Shown: positions 34,472 to 43,584 of the stretch, one piece after another
Numbering within the stretch: the first letter of the stretch is position 1
Layout of the letters: the number at the start of each line of letters is the position of its first letter
Source: Regnicoccus_A sp014224355
Lineage (GTDB): Bacteria; Cyanobacteriota; Cyanobacteriia; PCC-6307; Cyanobiaceae
DNA: 64,000 nucleotides
Reading direction: 5' to 3'
NCBI RefSeq assembly: GCF_050920705.1
Contig: NZ_CP154799.1
Coordinates: forward strand, 2,418,001-2,482,000
Made by a program: the position numbers and the translations under genes
Notes under the pieces: generated by a model
What the model was told of the DNA's origin: nothing
The model's database searches: none
The model's input: the letters and a program-made list of their open reading frames with translations, nothing else

Positions 34472-35998
34472 TCAGGCCAGATCCAGATCCAGCGGCAGCT
34501 GGATCTGCTGATCGCCGGAGCCTGCTGGCATGGATCGGCGACGACGCCTGCCACCGCTGGCCGCCAGGCCGGAGCGGCGGGATCCGTGCCTGTGCTGGAT
34601 CGCATCGGCCAGCTCCGTGAAGCCCAGTTCCTGCCGCCGGGCCCAGATCCTCTCCCGGGCGGCCCGGGCGGCGGAGGCGGGTTCCACGATCGGAAGGGGG
34701 TAGTGCTCACCCAGCACACAGCCCAGGCGCTGCTGGGTGGGCACCGCCATCGTCCACGGCTCATGGAGGTGCACGGCCGGCACGGCGGCCAGTTCCGGCA
34801 GCCATTGGCGGATGAAGGTGCCAGCCGGGTCTTGATCCTGACCCTGCTTGATCGGGTTGTAGATCCGGATCGTGTTGATGCCCGTGGTGCCCGACTGCAT
34901 CTGGCACTGGCTCCAGTGGATGCCGGGCTCGTAGTCGACGAACAGGCGCGCCAGATGCAGCCCGCTCTCGCGCCAGGGCAGCCACAGGTGGTAACTGGCC
35001 ACTGACATCAGCATGGCCCGCATGCGGAAATTGATCCAGCCCGTGGCGATCAGGGCCCGCATGCAGGCATCCACGAACGGCAGCCCGGTGCGCCCCTCGG
35101 CCCAGGCCGCCAGCCGCTCGGGGTCACTGCTGCGCAGCCCGGCGGTGAGGGGATGGAGCTCGCGGAACTCCAGATCCGGCTGGCTTTCGAGCTTCTGGAT
35201 GAAGTGGCAGTGCCAGTGCAGCCGCGCCTCGAAGCCCACCGGCACGACGCGACGCCGGCGGCTGAGCTGCACCACCTCACGCATCGACAGGGTGCCCCAG
35301 GCGAGGTGGGGCGACAGGCGCGAGCAACTGGCGAAGGCCGTGCACGGGCTGGACAGCTCACGGTGGTAGCGAGCCCCCCGCCCGTTCAGAAAACTCTCGA
35401 GAAGCGCCAACCCCTCCTGCCTCCCCCCGATCTGCCGGCCCGGGCAGGGGTCAGCCGCCAGCCCAAGCTCGTTGGCCGAAGGAATCAGGCCAGGATCGAG
35501 GCTATCCAGCGGCTGCAGGGCCTCCGGCGGCGGAGCCATCGGCTCGGCCATGCGCGCCTCCCAGCGGCGCGCCCAGCCGTTGCGGCCACCCAACCGGCGG
35601 ATCACGCCGAAGCTGGGGATCTCGATCCAGGGGATGCTGTGGCTCCTGGCCCAGTGGGCCACGCGCCGGTCGCGGGCATAGTTCCAGCCGTTGCCGGTTT
35701 CCTGATGGCTCCAGAGGCCCGCAACTCCGAACCGGTGGCGGGCCCGCTCCAGCACCTCCTCAACCTGGCCGGTCCGCACCACCAGCGGCTGGCCCAGCCC
35801 GGCCAGGGCCCGGCGCAGATCCTCCAGGCTCTCGGCGGCGAAGGCCCACTGGCGGGCAGAGGCATCGCTCTGCCGCCAGAGCTCCGGCTCCACCACCACC
35901 AGAGGTAACACCGGGCCAAGCAGGCTGGCCTGCAGCAGCGGCTGGTGATCGACCACCCGCAGATCCCGCTTGAACCAGACGACCTGTACCGGGCCCAT
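34472..35998 (-). CDS. Cryptochrome/DNA photolyase family protein
   Basis: This protein of about 508 residues has an N-terminal antenna domain (VQVVWFKRDLRVVDHQPL) and a C-terminal FAD domain (GRTGLPFVDACMRALIATGW, INFRMRAMLMS, GIHWSQCQMQSGTTGINTIR). It repairs UV pyrimidine dimers or acts as a blue-light receptor. The last ~60 residues are an Arg-rich extension. The ATG at 35998 fits the family start; the ATG six codons upstream is less likely. Its stop directly abuts the stop of the convergent peroxiredoxin-like gene. Confidence 0.88.
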   Translation of the reverse strand: MGPVQVVWFKRDLRVVDHQPLLQASLLGPVLPLVVVEPELWRQSDASARQWAFAAESLEDLRRALAGLGQPLVVRTGQVEEVLERARHRFGVAGLWSHQETGNGWNYARDRRVAHWARSHSIPWIEIPSFGVIRRLGGRNGWARRWEARMAEPMAPPPEALQPLDSLDPGLIPSANELGLAADPCPGRQIGGRQEGLALLESFLNGRGARYHRELSSPCTAFASCSRLSPHLAWGTLSMREVVQLSRRRRVVPVGFEARLHWHCHFIQKLESQPDLEFRELHPLTAGLRSSDPERLAAWAEGRTGLPFVDACMRALIATGWINFRMRAMLMSVASYHLWLPWRESGLHLARLFVDYEPGIHWSQCQMQSGTTGINTIRIYNPIKQGQDQDPAGTFIRQWLPELAAVPAVHLHEPWTMAVPTQQRLGCVLGEHYPLPIVEPASAARAARERIWARRQELGFTELADAIQHRHGSRRSGLAASGGRRRRRSMPAGSGDQQIQLPLDLDLA

Positions 35999-36071
35999 GG
36001 CCGCGACCGTAGCCATCCCCTGACGTCAACCGGGGTCCTGGAGAATGCGCCTCATCGCGCCTGATTCAGCC

Positions 36072-36980
36072 ATGCATCGTTCCCGTGCTCTGCTCGCACT
36101 TGGCCTGTTTGCGGCTCTGCTGATCGACCTGATCAGTCATCCACAGCTGACTGCTTTCAGCGCTGAGCCCGAGACGGTCGCGGCATCACCTGTGCGGGGG
36201 TCCGTGGCGATGATCAAGGGAGAGGGCGGAAATATCGGGGTGCTCACCGGCTCGGAAGGCACTCTGCTGGTGGACTCCAAATTTGCGCGGTTGGCCGTGC
36301 CCGTGCGGGCGGCCGTCAGATCTTTGGGCGGTACAGATCCGTCCTGGCTGGTCAACACCCACTTCCATCACGACCACACCGACGGCAACGCAGGCTTTGC
36401 CCGCAGCGGCGCCACGATCGTGGCCCAGACGAATGTGCGCAAGCGTCTGGCCGAGGGCTCCAGGATCCCGGCATTCGAGAGGGTGACCCCACCAGCTACG
36501 CCCGAGGCCCTGCCGGTGCTGACCTTCGAGAACACACTGCGGCTGCACATCGATGACGAGACCATCGACCTGTTGCACCTGCCTGGCGCTCACACGGACG
36601 GCGATGCCATCGTGCACTTCAACACAGCCGACGTGATTCATACCGGTGATGTGTGGTTCAACGGCATGTATCCATTCATCGACACCACCAATGGCGGCAG
36701 CCTCTCTGGGGCGATCGCCGGAGTGGACCGTGTTCTTGTCCTCGCGGGGCCGCAAACCCGCATCATCCCCGGGCATGGAGCCGTGGGGGGCAAAACTGAG
36801 CTGCAGAGCTATCGCACCATGCTCGCCACCGCCAGCAAGCGTCTTTCGGCTCTGAAACAGCAAGGATTGAGCGCCGAGCAGGCTGTAGCTGCCAAACCCC
36901 TGCAGGATCTGGAGGAAAACTGGGGTAAGGGCTTGTTCACAGGCGACCGCTGGATCGCCGTGATCTGGGAGGGGGTGTGA
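36072..36980 (+). CDS. Secreted MBL-fold metallo-hydrolase
   Basis: This protein of about 302 residues has an N-terminal signal peptide (LLALGLFAALLIDLI) and a metallo-beta-lactamase fold. The metal motif NTHFHHDHTDGN is clear, followed by PGAHTDGDAIVHF, HTGDVWFNGMYPFID and IIPGHGAVG. The whole zinc ligand set is present. The substrate is not predictable; relatives are annotated only as MBL-fold hydrolases. The ATG at 36072 gives a proper signal; an ATG nine codons upstream exists. Confidence 0.8.
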   Translation: MHRSRALLALGLFAALLIDLISHPQLTAFSAEPETVAASPVRGSVAMIKGEGGNIGVLTGSEGTLLVDSKFARLAVPVRAAVRSLGGTDPSWLVNTHFHHDHTDGNAGFARSGATIVAQTNVRKRLAEGSRIPAFERVTPPATPEALPVLTFENTLRLHIDDETIDLLHLPGAHTDGDAIVHFNTADVIHTGDVWFNGMYPFIDTTNGGSLSGAIAGVDRVLVLAGPQTRIIPGHGAVGGKTELQSYRTMLATASKRLSALKQQGLSAEQAVAAKPLQDLEENWGKGLFTGDRWIAVIWEGV

Positions 36981-37193
36981 GGTGATGCCTCAGCCGTGGC
37001 CAGCGGCGCTGAGGGACTTGGTGCTCAGCAGAATCTGCTGATCGAGACAGGGGCAATCTTTGATGCTTCTTCTGAGTGTGCTGTGGCTGGCCTTTTCCTC
37101 TGACATGTATATGGCATAGGGTGGAGAAGAGAGAGAAGCAGCGATATCAGCAGGCAATTCCTAAAATCATTCAATCAACTCGAATCAAATAAA
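36981..37193. other. Intergenic region before the MscS-like gene
   Basis: This stretch contains no gene. Its composition shifts to A/T-rich from about 37100 onward and remains so through the MscS-like gene. A purine-rich GGTGGAGAAGAGAGAG near 37118-37135 lies too far from the ATG at 37194 to be its ribosome-binding site. Confidence 0.4.
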
Positions 37194-37718
37194 ATGGAAC
37201 TATACACCGCCCAGATCCTTGAGACACTTGCCGTCTTGCTTGCCTCCGCTGTGGCAAGACGAATCATCGTTGCAGCCATCAAAGCCGCTCAGCGAAAATA
37301 CTCATACGGAAAACCCAGGGCCACAGTGATCACAAAGATTATAGACTTTTTGCTATTCTTTGTGATTGTCGGTGGCTTTCTCTCAATCTGGGGCGTTGAA
37401 CGATCTGAGCTGATCTTCTTCGTATCATCAATGCTGACAATCCTTGGAATCGCATTCTTTGCGCAATGGTCAATTTTATCAAATATCACATCAACGATAA
37501 TCATCTTTTTTGGCCATCCCGCAGGCATTGGCGATAAGGTGAAAATTCTTGATGTTGAATTCGCCGTAGAAGGCACGATCCTCGATATTGGGCTATTCTT
37601 TGTCGTTTTACAGGGTGGCGACGGATCTGTGCTCTCCATTCCAAACAACTTGTTCATGCAAAAAGCAGTTGTCAGACAAAGGAGATCGAAGCCCAGTTCC
37701 AAGACAAAAGAAACTTGA
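37194..37718 (+). CDS. Mechanosensitive ion channel (MscS-like), short
   Basis: This protein of about 174 residues has three hydrophobic helices and the beta domain of MscS (FFGHPAGIGDKVKILD, then VVLQGGDGSVLSIPNNLFMQK). It lacks the C-terminal vestibule of full MscS and is at the short end of the family. It would gate on membrane tension and release solutes at hypo-osmotic shock. It is much richer in A/T than the rest of the window, so transfer from another source is likely. Confidence 0.72.
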   Translation: MELYTAQILETLAVLLASAVARRIIVAAIKAAQRKYSYGKPRATVITKIIDFLLFFVIVGGFLSIWGVERSELIFFVSSMLTILGIAFFAQWSILSNITSTIIIFFGHPAGIGDKVKILDVEFAVEGTILDIGLFFVVLQGGDGSVLSIPNNLFMQKAVVRQRRSKPSSKTKET

Positions 37719-37922
37719 GGCAACAATTGCCTCTGTATCAGTCGTTGATGCGACGGGATTCCTCCAGGATAAGAACAGCAACGCACTCTCTATGAAAAGC
37801 ACCTGGTGGCTGTCTGCCAGCTTCCCCTCACAAGAGGATCAACTCAAAGTGAACAACCTGTCCTTACACCTTGCCAGTCGGGAGGTCCGTTCCTAGAGCA
37901 AGGGTATCTGCTGCGGGTGTCC
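37719..37922. other. Non-coding gap after the MscS-like gene
   Basis: No supported gene. The frames here are shadows or extensions of neighbours, and the composition rises back to GC-rich near 37860. Confidence 0.3.
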
Positions 37923-38304
37923 ATGCAACTCCGAACCAAAAACCTTTCCCAACGCCTCGTTCTCGGTGGTGTTTCGGCCCTGCTGTGCGCGACCCTGCCA
38001 CTCCAGGCCCAGGACCGCGTGCCGGTCGAAGCGGTGCGCGCCATCAACATGGCCCGCACCCGTGCTGTGAAGATCAACGGAGGGCTCCAGGCCTACCGCC
38101 CGGCCAGCTGCATGTTCGCCACCGCTGATCCCGACAATCCCTGCCTGATCAGCAACGACAGCGATGGTTTCATCTTCCGCTTCATGGGTGGCCCCCCCCG
38201 CCTGGCAGGAGAGGGACCTGCCGCCCACCCTGGAAACGGAGATCCAGATCTCCCCGGACGGCCGCGTGGTGGAGGAGTTGATCTACAACGGGCCACCCCG
38301 TTGA
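37923..38304 (+). pseudogene. Small secreted hypothetical protein, frameshifted at C8
   Basis: From ATG at 37923 a signal peptide (LVLGGVSALLCATLPLQAQ) leads to a mature domain with AVRAINMARTRAVKINGGL and two cysteines (SCMFATADPDNPC), then FRFMGGPP. At a run of eight C (38192-38199) the frame changes. The frame that reads AWQERDLPPTLETEIQIS and ends EELIYNGPPR at 38304 is the natural continuation, so one C too many or two too few is present. I do not recognise a family. Confidence 0.6.
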
Positions 38305-38337
38305 TCGGGCCGCCCCGCTGTAGCACCCTGGGCCGCG

Positions 38338-38475
38338 TTACTTGCGTGCTTCGAGAATCAGGTTGAACGGCGTTTCAGCGGCGCGGCGCACACTTCTGAA
38401 GCCAGCCTCCCGCAACACTTCAGACAATCGAGGTTCGCCGGCCTGGGCGCCAAGGGCCAGGCCGACATCCTGATC
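38338..38475 (-). pseudogene. C-terminal relic of a class I methyltransferase
   Basis: Only about 40 residues remain: DVGLALGAQAGEPRLSEVLR, then EAGFRSVRRAAETPFNLILE and the stop at 38338. This is the recognisable end of a group of SAM-dependent methyltransferases (usual ending AETPFN...EAR). Everything before about 38475 is missing and is replaced on the opposite strand by a V-ATPase fragment. Confidence 0.6.
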
Positions 38476-38479
38476 TCCT

Positions 38480-38964
38480 GATCGCGCTACTTTGACCAAC
38501 TCCAGGGATGGTTCAGCAGACATGTCGCCCCAGACTGGGTGCCCCATGTGCGGGCCATGAACGACCTGCTGCGCCGCGGAGATGCCGTGAACCAGATGAT
38601 TCAGGTGACCGGCGAGGAAGGGGTCACCATCGAGAATTTCATTCTCTATCAGAAGTCTCTCTTCATCGACATGGTCTATCTCCAGCAGGACGCTTACGAT
38701 GAGGTGGGCTCCAGCTGTCCGATCGAGCGACAGAAAACTTCGTTTGATCTGGTCTGCAGGCTGATCGACCGCACCTATCCATTCGACGACAAGGCAACTG
38801 TGCGAGACTTATTCACCCGTTTAACCGGGCTGTACAAGAACCTCAACTACGCCCCCGATGGATCGCCCACCTACACCAGCTATTTGGAACAGATTCACGA
38901 TCTCGCCGATGCCCATTCACAGCCGAGCGCCGAAGCTGACCCTGCCTCACGATCTGCCCCTTAG
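38480..38964 (+). pseudogene. C-terminal relic of V-type ATPase subunit A
   Basis: This fragment of about 155 residues reads SRYFDQLQGWFSRHVAPDW, then MIQVTGEEGVTIENFILYQK, SFDLVCRLIDRTYPFDDK and LFTRLTGLYKNLNYAPDG, the C-terminal helical domain of a V-type (often Na+-pumping) ATP synthase catalytic subunit. The nucleotide-binding domain and all upstream sequence are absent, and no other V-ATPase subunit lies in the window. The frame is open from about 38480, after an in-frame stop, so it is a remnant rather than a functional gene; ATG at 38569 could give a short product. Confidence 0.75.
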
Positions 38965-38989
38965 AGAGTAGACTTCAGGAGAGTTCGGA

Positions 38990-39932
38990 TCAAGCAGGTT
39001 TTCCAAGCAGCGCTTCTCGTTGACTGAGAGCAACCTCCAATGTCACGATTGGAAACCGAGAGCGACACAATCGCTCCAGAGAATCCCGCAGTTGATCCAC
39101 CTCTGAAGAGACCATGGCGCGATGGGGATCGAGGTAGAGGATGCCCTGCAAGGCCCTGCCCGAAGGGAACAGAGCTAAATCCACAAGGGTGATATCCAGA
39201 GCAGTGAGCTCAGGCGAAACATGGTTGATCACCTGGCGTTGAATGCTGGGATGGGCTGACTCTCCTCCCAACTCAGCGACAGAAGCCATCAGGCTGCGCA
39301 GAGGTGATCTCACCAACAAGCCGCAAAGCACCAACACAACGATGGCATCACTGATCGGGATGACCCACTCCAGTGGCGTGGCCGAGAGCAGAGGCGTTAA
39401 GGCGAACGCAACACCAACACCAGCGCTGATCCCGGCATCAAGCAAAGCCCCCCGCCCTTCAATCGCTAGCAACCGACTCTGCCGGCCTCCTCGCAGCCAG
39501 TTGCGATGGTGGGTGGCGGCCATCACAAGACAAAGAGCCACCATCAGCACGGAGCACGGAGTAAGGGACAATCAGGTCAAAACGTGGTGGAACGGCACCA
39601 TCCGCATTGATCATGTAACTGAGAATCCTTTCGATCGATGAGATCGCAGCGAATGCAATAATGCCCAGAAGCATCAGTGAGCGCCCACCCAGGTAGATGG
39701 TCTCTAGGGACCAGTACCCGAATGGATAGCGACGATCCTGCGGTCGGCCAAGGCTTCCGCTCAACCTCGCAGCCACAATGATGGCCATTGCATTAAGCCC
39801 GGATACCAGCCCGTCAAGGGCCAGAGCCTGGGCCTGGGTCCACCAGGAGGCCAGAATCCCGGCCACACCCATCAGAAGATTCAAGCCGGTGGCGGTCCGC
39901 ATCGACCGCCGCTCGCTAGTGACTTCATGCAT
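38990..39932 (-). pseudogene. Cation efflux (CDF) transporter split by a 7-bp tandem duplication
   Basis: CDF proteins export Zn2+, Co2+ or Fe2+ in exchange for protons. The N-terminal frame (from 39932) has helices around TGLNLLMGVAGILASWW, ALDGLVSGLNAMAIIVA and YPFGYWSLETIYLGGRSLML. The C-terminal frame has LLAIEGRGALLDAGISAG and WVIPISDAIVVLVLCGLL plus a cytoplasmic domain ending at 38990. The coding strand carries CTCCGTG twice in tandem (plus-strand 39548-39554 and 39555-39561); with one copy the frame reads PYSVLMVALCLVMAATHH without break. A metal-ligand DxxxD is visible in ALDGLVSGLN only partly. Confidence 0.82.
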
Positions 39933-40378
39933 GGCGGTATCAGGATCGACGGCTCAGGATCAGGAACTGCCACTCCTGTGGCATCAGAGAGGTTGGGTGC
40001 ACAACATGGAGTTGTTCCAAATGATTGGCCAGCCAGGGTTCCTCGCGCAAGGATAGATCCAAGAGGATCGCTTTGAATGACGACACCGACCTTGCCGCCC
40101 CCGAGCAGGCGAAAAAGGAAACAGTGAAAATTCAATGATGACCACAAAAGGATTCACTCACGCCGTCTGGCTCAGACGCTCCTTGATGGGCCTTCGCGTC
40201 TGATCTGACCTGGTCGTGGCCGAGATGGGCAAGGCCACGGGTGGGCGAACCAGGGCCTTGCAAGGGGGATGGGCCTCAACACCAGCGCAGATGCCTAAAC
40301 ATGACAGCCGATCCAAGCCTGACCTTGGCTTGCCTGCAACCGGGGGGGGAAACTATATCCTTCAGGTGGATTTGCTTG
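39933..40378. other. Intergenic region before the AI-2E permease
   Basis: About 450 bases without a supported gene. It includes a run of eight G at 40342-40349, about 30 bases before the permease ATG. Frames here are short and show no family features. Confidence 0.35.
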
Positions 40379-41460
40379 ATGGCCAAGACCGATGGCAACC
40401 CATGGAACCAGACCCAATGGTTTCGCAACAGCCTGCTGCTGCCTCTCTGGTTCCTGAATGCCTGGGTCCTGCTGCAGATTCTCGGCTATCTCCATCCCTT
40501 CCTGACGCTTTTCACCCTGGCGCTGGTGCTGGCCATCATCCTTGACCTCCCCAGAGGCCGCCTGGCGAGGTGGGGGCTGAGCAAAGGACAAAGCCTTCTG
40601 GTGATCTTGCTTGTTGCCGTGGTACTGGGCGGTGGAGTCATTGCCCTGCTGTTGCCCTTGCTGGCCAGCCAGTTGAAGAAACTGATCAATGACATGCCGA
40701 CCTGGATCGATTCAACCCAGGGTTTGCTGTCCCGCCTCCTGGAGCTGGACTGGATTCAGGATACATCGATCAATCCAGACAATCTGATGACACTGGTCAG
40801 CCAACACTTGACGGCAGCCACTGAAACTCTGATCGGGTCACTACCCAGTCTTCTCGATGCTGGGATGAGTGCTGGACTTGGGCTGTTCATCACCATCATT
40901 CTGACGGTGTTCCTGCTGTTGGGCGGGCCTGCTGCCTGGAATGGGGTCACAGAGTGGTTGCCAGTCTGGTGGCGATTCCGGATTCGCAGTGGTCCACCCA
41001 AACGCCTTCAACAATTCATCCATGGCCAACTGATTCTGGCGGTGGGATTCAGTGTTACCCTTGCTGTGGTGTTTGGTCTGATTGGAGTTCCGTTTGCACT
41101 GTTGTTTGGCTTCTTGATCGGACTGTTCAGCCTGCTCCCCTTCATGGGTGCCATTGCCCAGCTGAGCGTGAGCCTGTTCCTGATGCTGCACGACTTTTCC
41201 ATGGGGATCACCGTCTTCGTAGTCGCGTTTGTTCTTGGTCAGATCCTCGACAACATCATTGTTCCCAGGGTCATGGGCAGCCTGGTGGGTTTGAATCCAC
41301 TCTGGCTTTTTTGACCCTCTTTCTGGGGGCAAAAATCGCCGGCCTGCCTGGAATTCTGGTGGAGATTCCGGTGGCAAGCATGGTTCAAGCCCTCGGCGAC
41401 GACTGGCGGTCTTCCAACCCCTCATCCGATACACCGAGATCGGCTGAATCACAAGCCTGA
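40379..41460 (+). pseudogene. AI-2E family (PerM-type) permease, one-base frameshift
   Basis: This is a polytopic membrane protein of about 360 residues with eight hydrophobic segments and the family's C-terminal motif block (QLILAVGFSVTLAVVFGLIG, LIGLFSLLPFMGAIAQLS, LGQILDNIIVPRVMGS, VGLNPLWLF). At a run of six T (41307-41312) a stop follows directly; with seven T the sequence continues LTLFLGAKIAGLPGILVEIP to the stop at 41460, as in relatives. The ATG at 40379 fits the family start. Members transport autoinducer-2, Na+ or other small molecules. Confidence 0.8.
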
Positions 41461-41628
41461 GATCGAACACCACCCTCCTGACGGTGTGGACCTGGATCGC
41501 TCCGATCCCGGCTGTGTGCTGCATGCACTGTTGCCGGACATTCATCCCTGCATGGAGCACCAGTCTTGAACTACCCCATGGGGACGGCAGTGGCAGGATG
41601 AACAGTCCTCTGGACTTGATGCCTGACC
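41461..41628. other. Short intergenic region
   Basis: I see no gene or recognised signal in these 168 bases. Confidence 0.3.
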
Positions 41629-42177
41629 ATGACCAAGACCATGAACGATGAGACAACGACTGAGCTGCTTCAACCGTTTTCAGGTCATTCGCTCCCAGGC
41701 CGTCGGCTCGCTGGCCTTGGACTGACCGTCGCCAGCGGCCTGGTGCTGGCCCTGCCTGGGGCTGGCCTTGCCCAGGCCGCGCCCCGCTGCACCTTCCTCA
41801 ATCCCATCGGCGGCAACGGCACGACCCCGATCGTGGCCAAGTCGGTGAGTCGGGGCAAATTGATCGGCAAGACGAACTGGAACACCGATTTCATCGTCGA
41901 CAAGCCTTACACCAGCTACAAGTTCTTTTTCACCGCCAATTCATCCGACCCCGGCGCCAAGTATCCGGTGGAGGGCTTCATGAAATTCAGCGATGGCAGC
42001 TCACTGCAGGTGGTGAATGAAACCATGAATCCGCCCATGGGCACCGGCCGCATGTTCGGCCCGTTTCCCGCCGTTGCCGGCAAGCAGGCCAGCCAGATGA
42101 ACTTCAAGGTGGGGGCCAGCAACGACCCGGGCGCGCTGGGGTTCAGCTACCGCATCTCCGTCCAGGGCTGCCTCTGA
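41629..42177 (+). CDS. Secreted hypothetical protein
   Basis: This protein of about 182 residues has a signal region (LTVASGLVLALPGAGLAQA, cleavage near AQAA) and a compact mature domain with only two cysteines, one early (APRCTFLNP) and one at the very end (VQGCL), which could form a disulfide. The mature part is rich in Gly, Ser and aromatic residues and probably beta-structured. I do not recognise a family. A second ATG at 41641 is in frame. Confidence 0.55.
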   Translation: MTKTMNDETTTELLQPFSGHSLPGRRLAGLGLTVASGLVLALPGAGLAQAAPRCTFLNPIGGNGTTPIVAKSVSRGKLIGKTNWNTDFIVDKPYTSYKFFFTANSSDPGAKYPVEGFMKFSDGSSLQVVNETMNPPMGTGRMFGPFPAVAGKQASQMNFKVGASNDPGALGFSYRISVQGCL

Positions 42178-42223
42178 TTCAGGCCCGGGGCGCATAGCCT
42201 CAGGCCATAAAGCTCACCCCTCC

Positions 42224-42814
42224 ATGTTGCCGATCTTCAAACGCTCCCGCCGAATCAGGCGAGCCGCCAGTGCCCTGCTGGCGGTGGTGATCAGTGGCCT
42301 GGGGGCCGAGGCCCTCGCGGGTCAATTCAGCCTGAGCAGCTCCGACCTGGAGGCCAACGGCAGCATTGGCCTGAAGCATGTGTACAACGGCTTCGGCTGC
42401 GAGGGGGAGAACATCTCCCCGGCCCTGAGCTGGAGCCAGCCGCCTCCCCAGACCCAGAGCTTCGCCCTGCTGGTGCACGATCCCGATGCCCCCACCGGGG
42501 GCAGTGGCTGGTGGCACTGGCTGATGGTGGACATCCCCGTCAGCAGCTCACGGCTGACAACCGGCGCGGGGCGCAGCGATGGCTCCGGCCTGCCGCCGGG
42601 TGCCCGCCAGATCCGCAGCGACTACGGAACCCCTGGCTGGGGCGGACCCTGCCCGCCGGTGGGCAACGCCCCCCACCGCTACACCTTCACCCTGCACGCG
42701 CTCAAAGTGAAGACCCTGGAGCTGCCCCCCGAACCCTCAGCCGCCCTGGTGGGCTTCATGGTGAACAGCCAGAGCCTGGGCAAGGCCTCCTTCACCTCCT
42801 TCTACGGCCGTTAG
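42224..42814 (+). CDS. YbhB/YbcL-type PEBP (Raf kinase inhibitor-like) protein, secreted
   Basis: This phosphatidylethanolamine-binding-protein-like domain of about 196 residues has the anion-pocket motifs DPDAPTGGSGWWHW and GGPCPPVGNAPHRY and a FSLSSSDL start region. An N-terminal signal peptide (ALLAVVISGLGAEALA) suggests export. Its bacterial function is unknown, possibly enzyme inhibition. The last bases overlap the 3' end of the convergent Hli gene by 4 nt. Confidence 0.82.
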   Translation: MLPIFKRSRRIRRAASALLAVVISGLGAEALAGQFSLSSSDLEANGSIGLKHVYNGFGCEGENISPALSWSQPPPQTQSFALLVHDPDAPTGGSGWWHWLMVDIPVSSSRLTTGAGRSDGSGLPPGARQIRSDYGTPGWGGPCPPVGNAPHRYTFTLHALKVKTLELPPEPSAALVGFMVNSQSLGKASFTSFYGR

Positions 42815-43026
42815 CCGAGGTACCAGGCCAGCACGGCCTGCAGCTGACCGACGATGCCCTTGCCGGTGAGCCCCTCAGCCACAATGGCCGCGCTGAAGCC
42901 CAGCATCGCGACGCGCCCGTTCAGCAGCTCCACGCCGGCCAGGGCAGTGGTGTTCCAGGGGCGGCTGGTGGTGAGACCCTCGCCGAATTTCTCCACCGGC
43001 TCGTAGCGGAATTCGTTGCTGCTCAT
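42811..43026 (-). CDS. High-light-inducible protein (Hli/SCP)
   Basis: This is a single-helix chlorophyll-binding protein of 71 residues. The helix carries the Hli signature ELLNGRVAMLGFSAAIVAE with the chlorophyll-ligand E and N. Hli proteins bind chlorophyll and carotenoid and protect photosystem II under excess light. The N-terminal half is polar. The start at 43026 is preceded by sequence without a strong ribosome-binding site. Confidence 0.88.
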   Translation of the reverse strand: MSSNEFRYEPVEKFGEGLTTSRPWNTTALAGVELLNGRVAMLGFSAAIVAEGLTGKGIVGQLQAVLAWYLG

Positions 43027-43122
43027 CGGATCCTTCGCATCGGTTGGTGCCCACAGGTGGAGGGCGAGCCAGGGTTCTGGCCCGGAGCAGCCTATTGGGG
43101 TTCAGCGCACGGGACGCTGGTC

Positions 43123-43509
43123 TCAGCAGACCAGCAGCAGCAGCCGGTTTCCCTCTGGATCGTGCAGCCAGGCTTCGGCACCGAACGATTCCAGCCGGGG
43201 GGCCTCCGGGGCCATGGCCCCCAGAGCCATGGCCTGCTCCACCCAGGCCTGCAGCTGCTGGAGACGATCCGCGGCTGAGCAGGAGCGTTGCAGGCAGAGG
43301 GCCAGGCGGCCGGAGCTGCGGGGCTGGGGTCGGCTGGAAGAAGGGGCATAGATCTCCAGCCGGCCACCACCGGGCCAGGCCAACCGCCAGTGCTGCGCCT
43401 GGAGCCCCTGCTCGGCGCGGGTGTCGAGCAGGGCGGCATAGAACCCAGCGAGACGATCGGGCTGATCGGCCGCCAGCACCAGGGTGGTGTGAATCTGGGG
43501 CGTGGTCAT
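43123..43509 (-). CDS. VOC-family (glyoxalase-like) protein
   Basis: This small protein of about 128 residues has a glyoxalase/bleomycin-resistance fold: TTLVLAADQPDRLAGFYAAL at the N-terminus and AEAWLHDPEGNRLLLLV at the C-terminus, the usual strand and metal-side glutamate region. The function is not predictable. The ATG at 43509 matches the family start; the longer frame is antisense to the metallophosphatase gene. Confidence 0.75.
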   Translation of the reverse strand: MTTPQIHTTLVLAADQPDRLAGFYAALLDTRAEQGLQAQHWRLAWPGGGRLEIYAPSSSRPQPRSSGRLALCLQRSCSAADRLQQLQAWVEQAMALGAMAPEAPRLESFGAEAWLHDPEGNRLLLLVC

Positions 43510-43584
43510 GCCGGCTGTGCCGAATGAAGAAGCCACTCTGGACCGGTCGCGGCAGCATGGGCCGATAGCGGCAGCGACGCGCCC

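Noticed and set aside
40342..40349. Run of eight G upstream of the permease
   Set aside because: It is outside the coding region from the ATG at 40379 and causes no visible frame problem.
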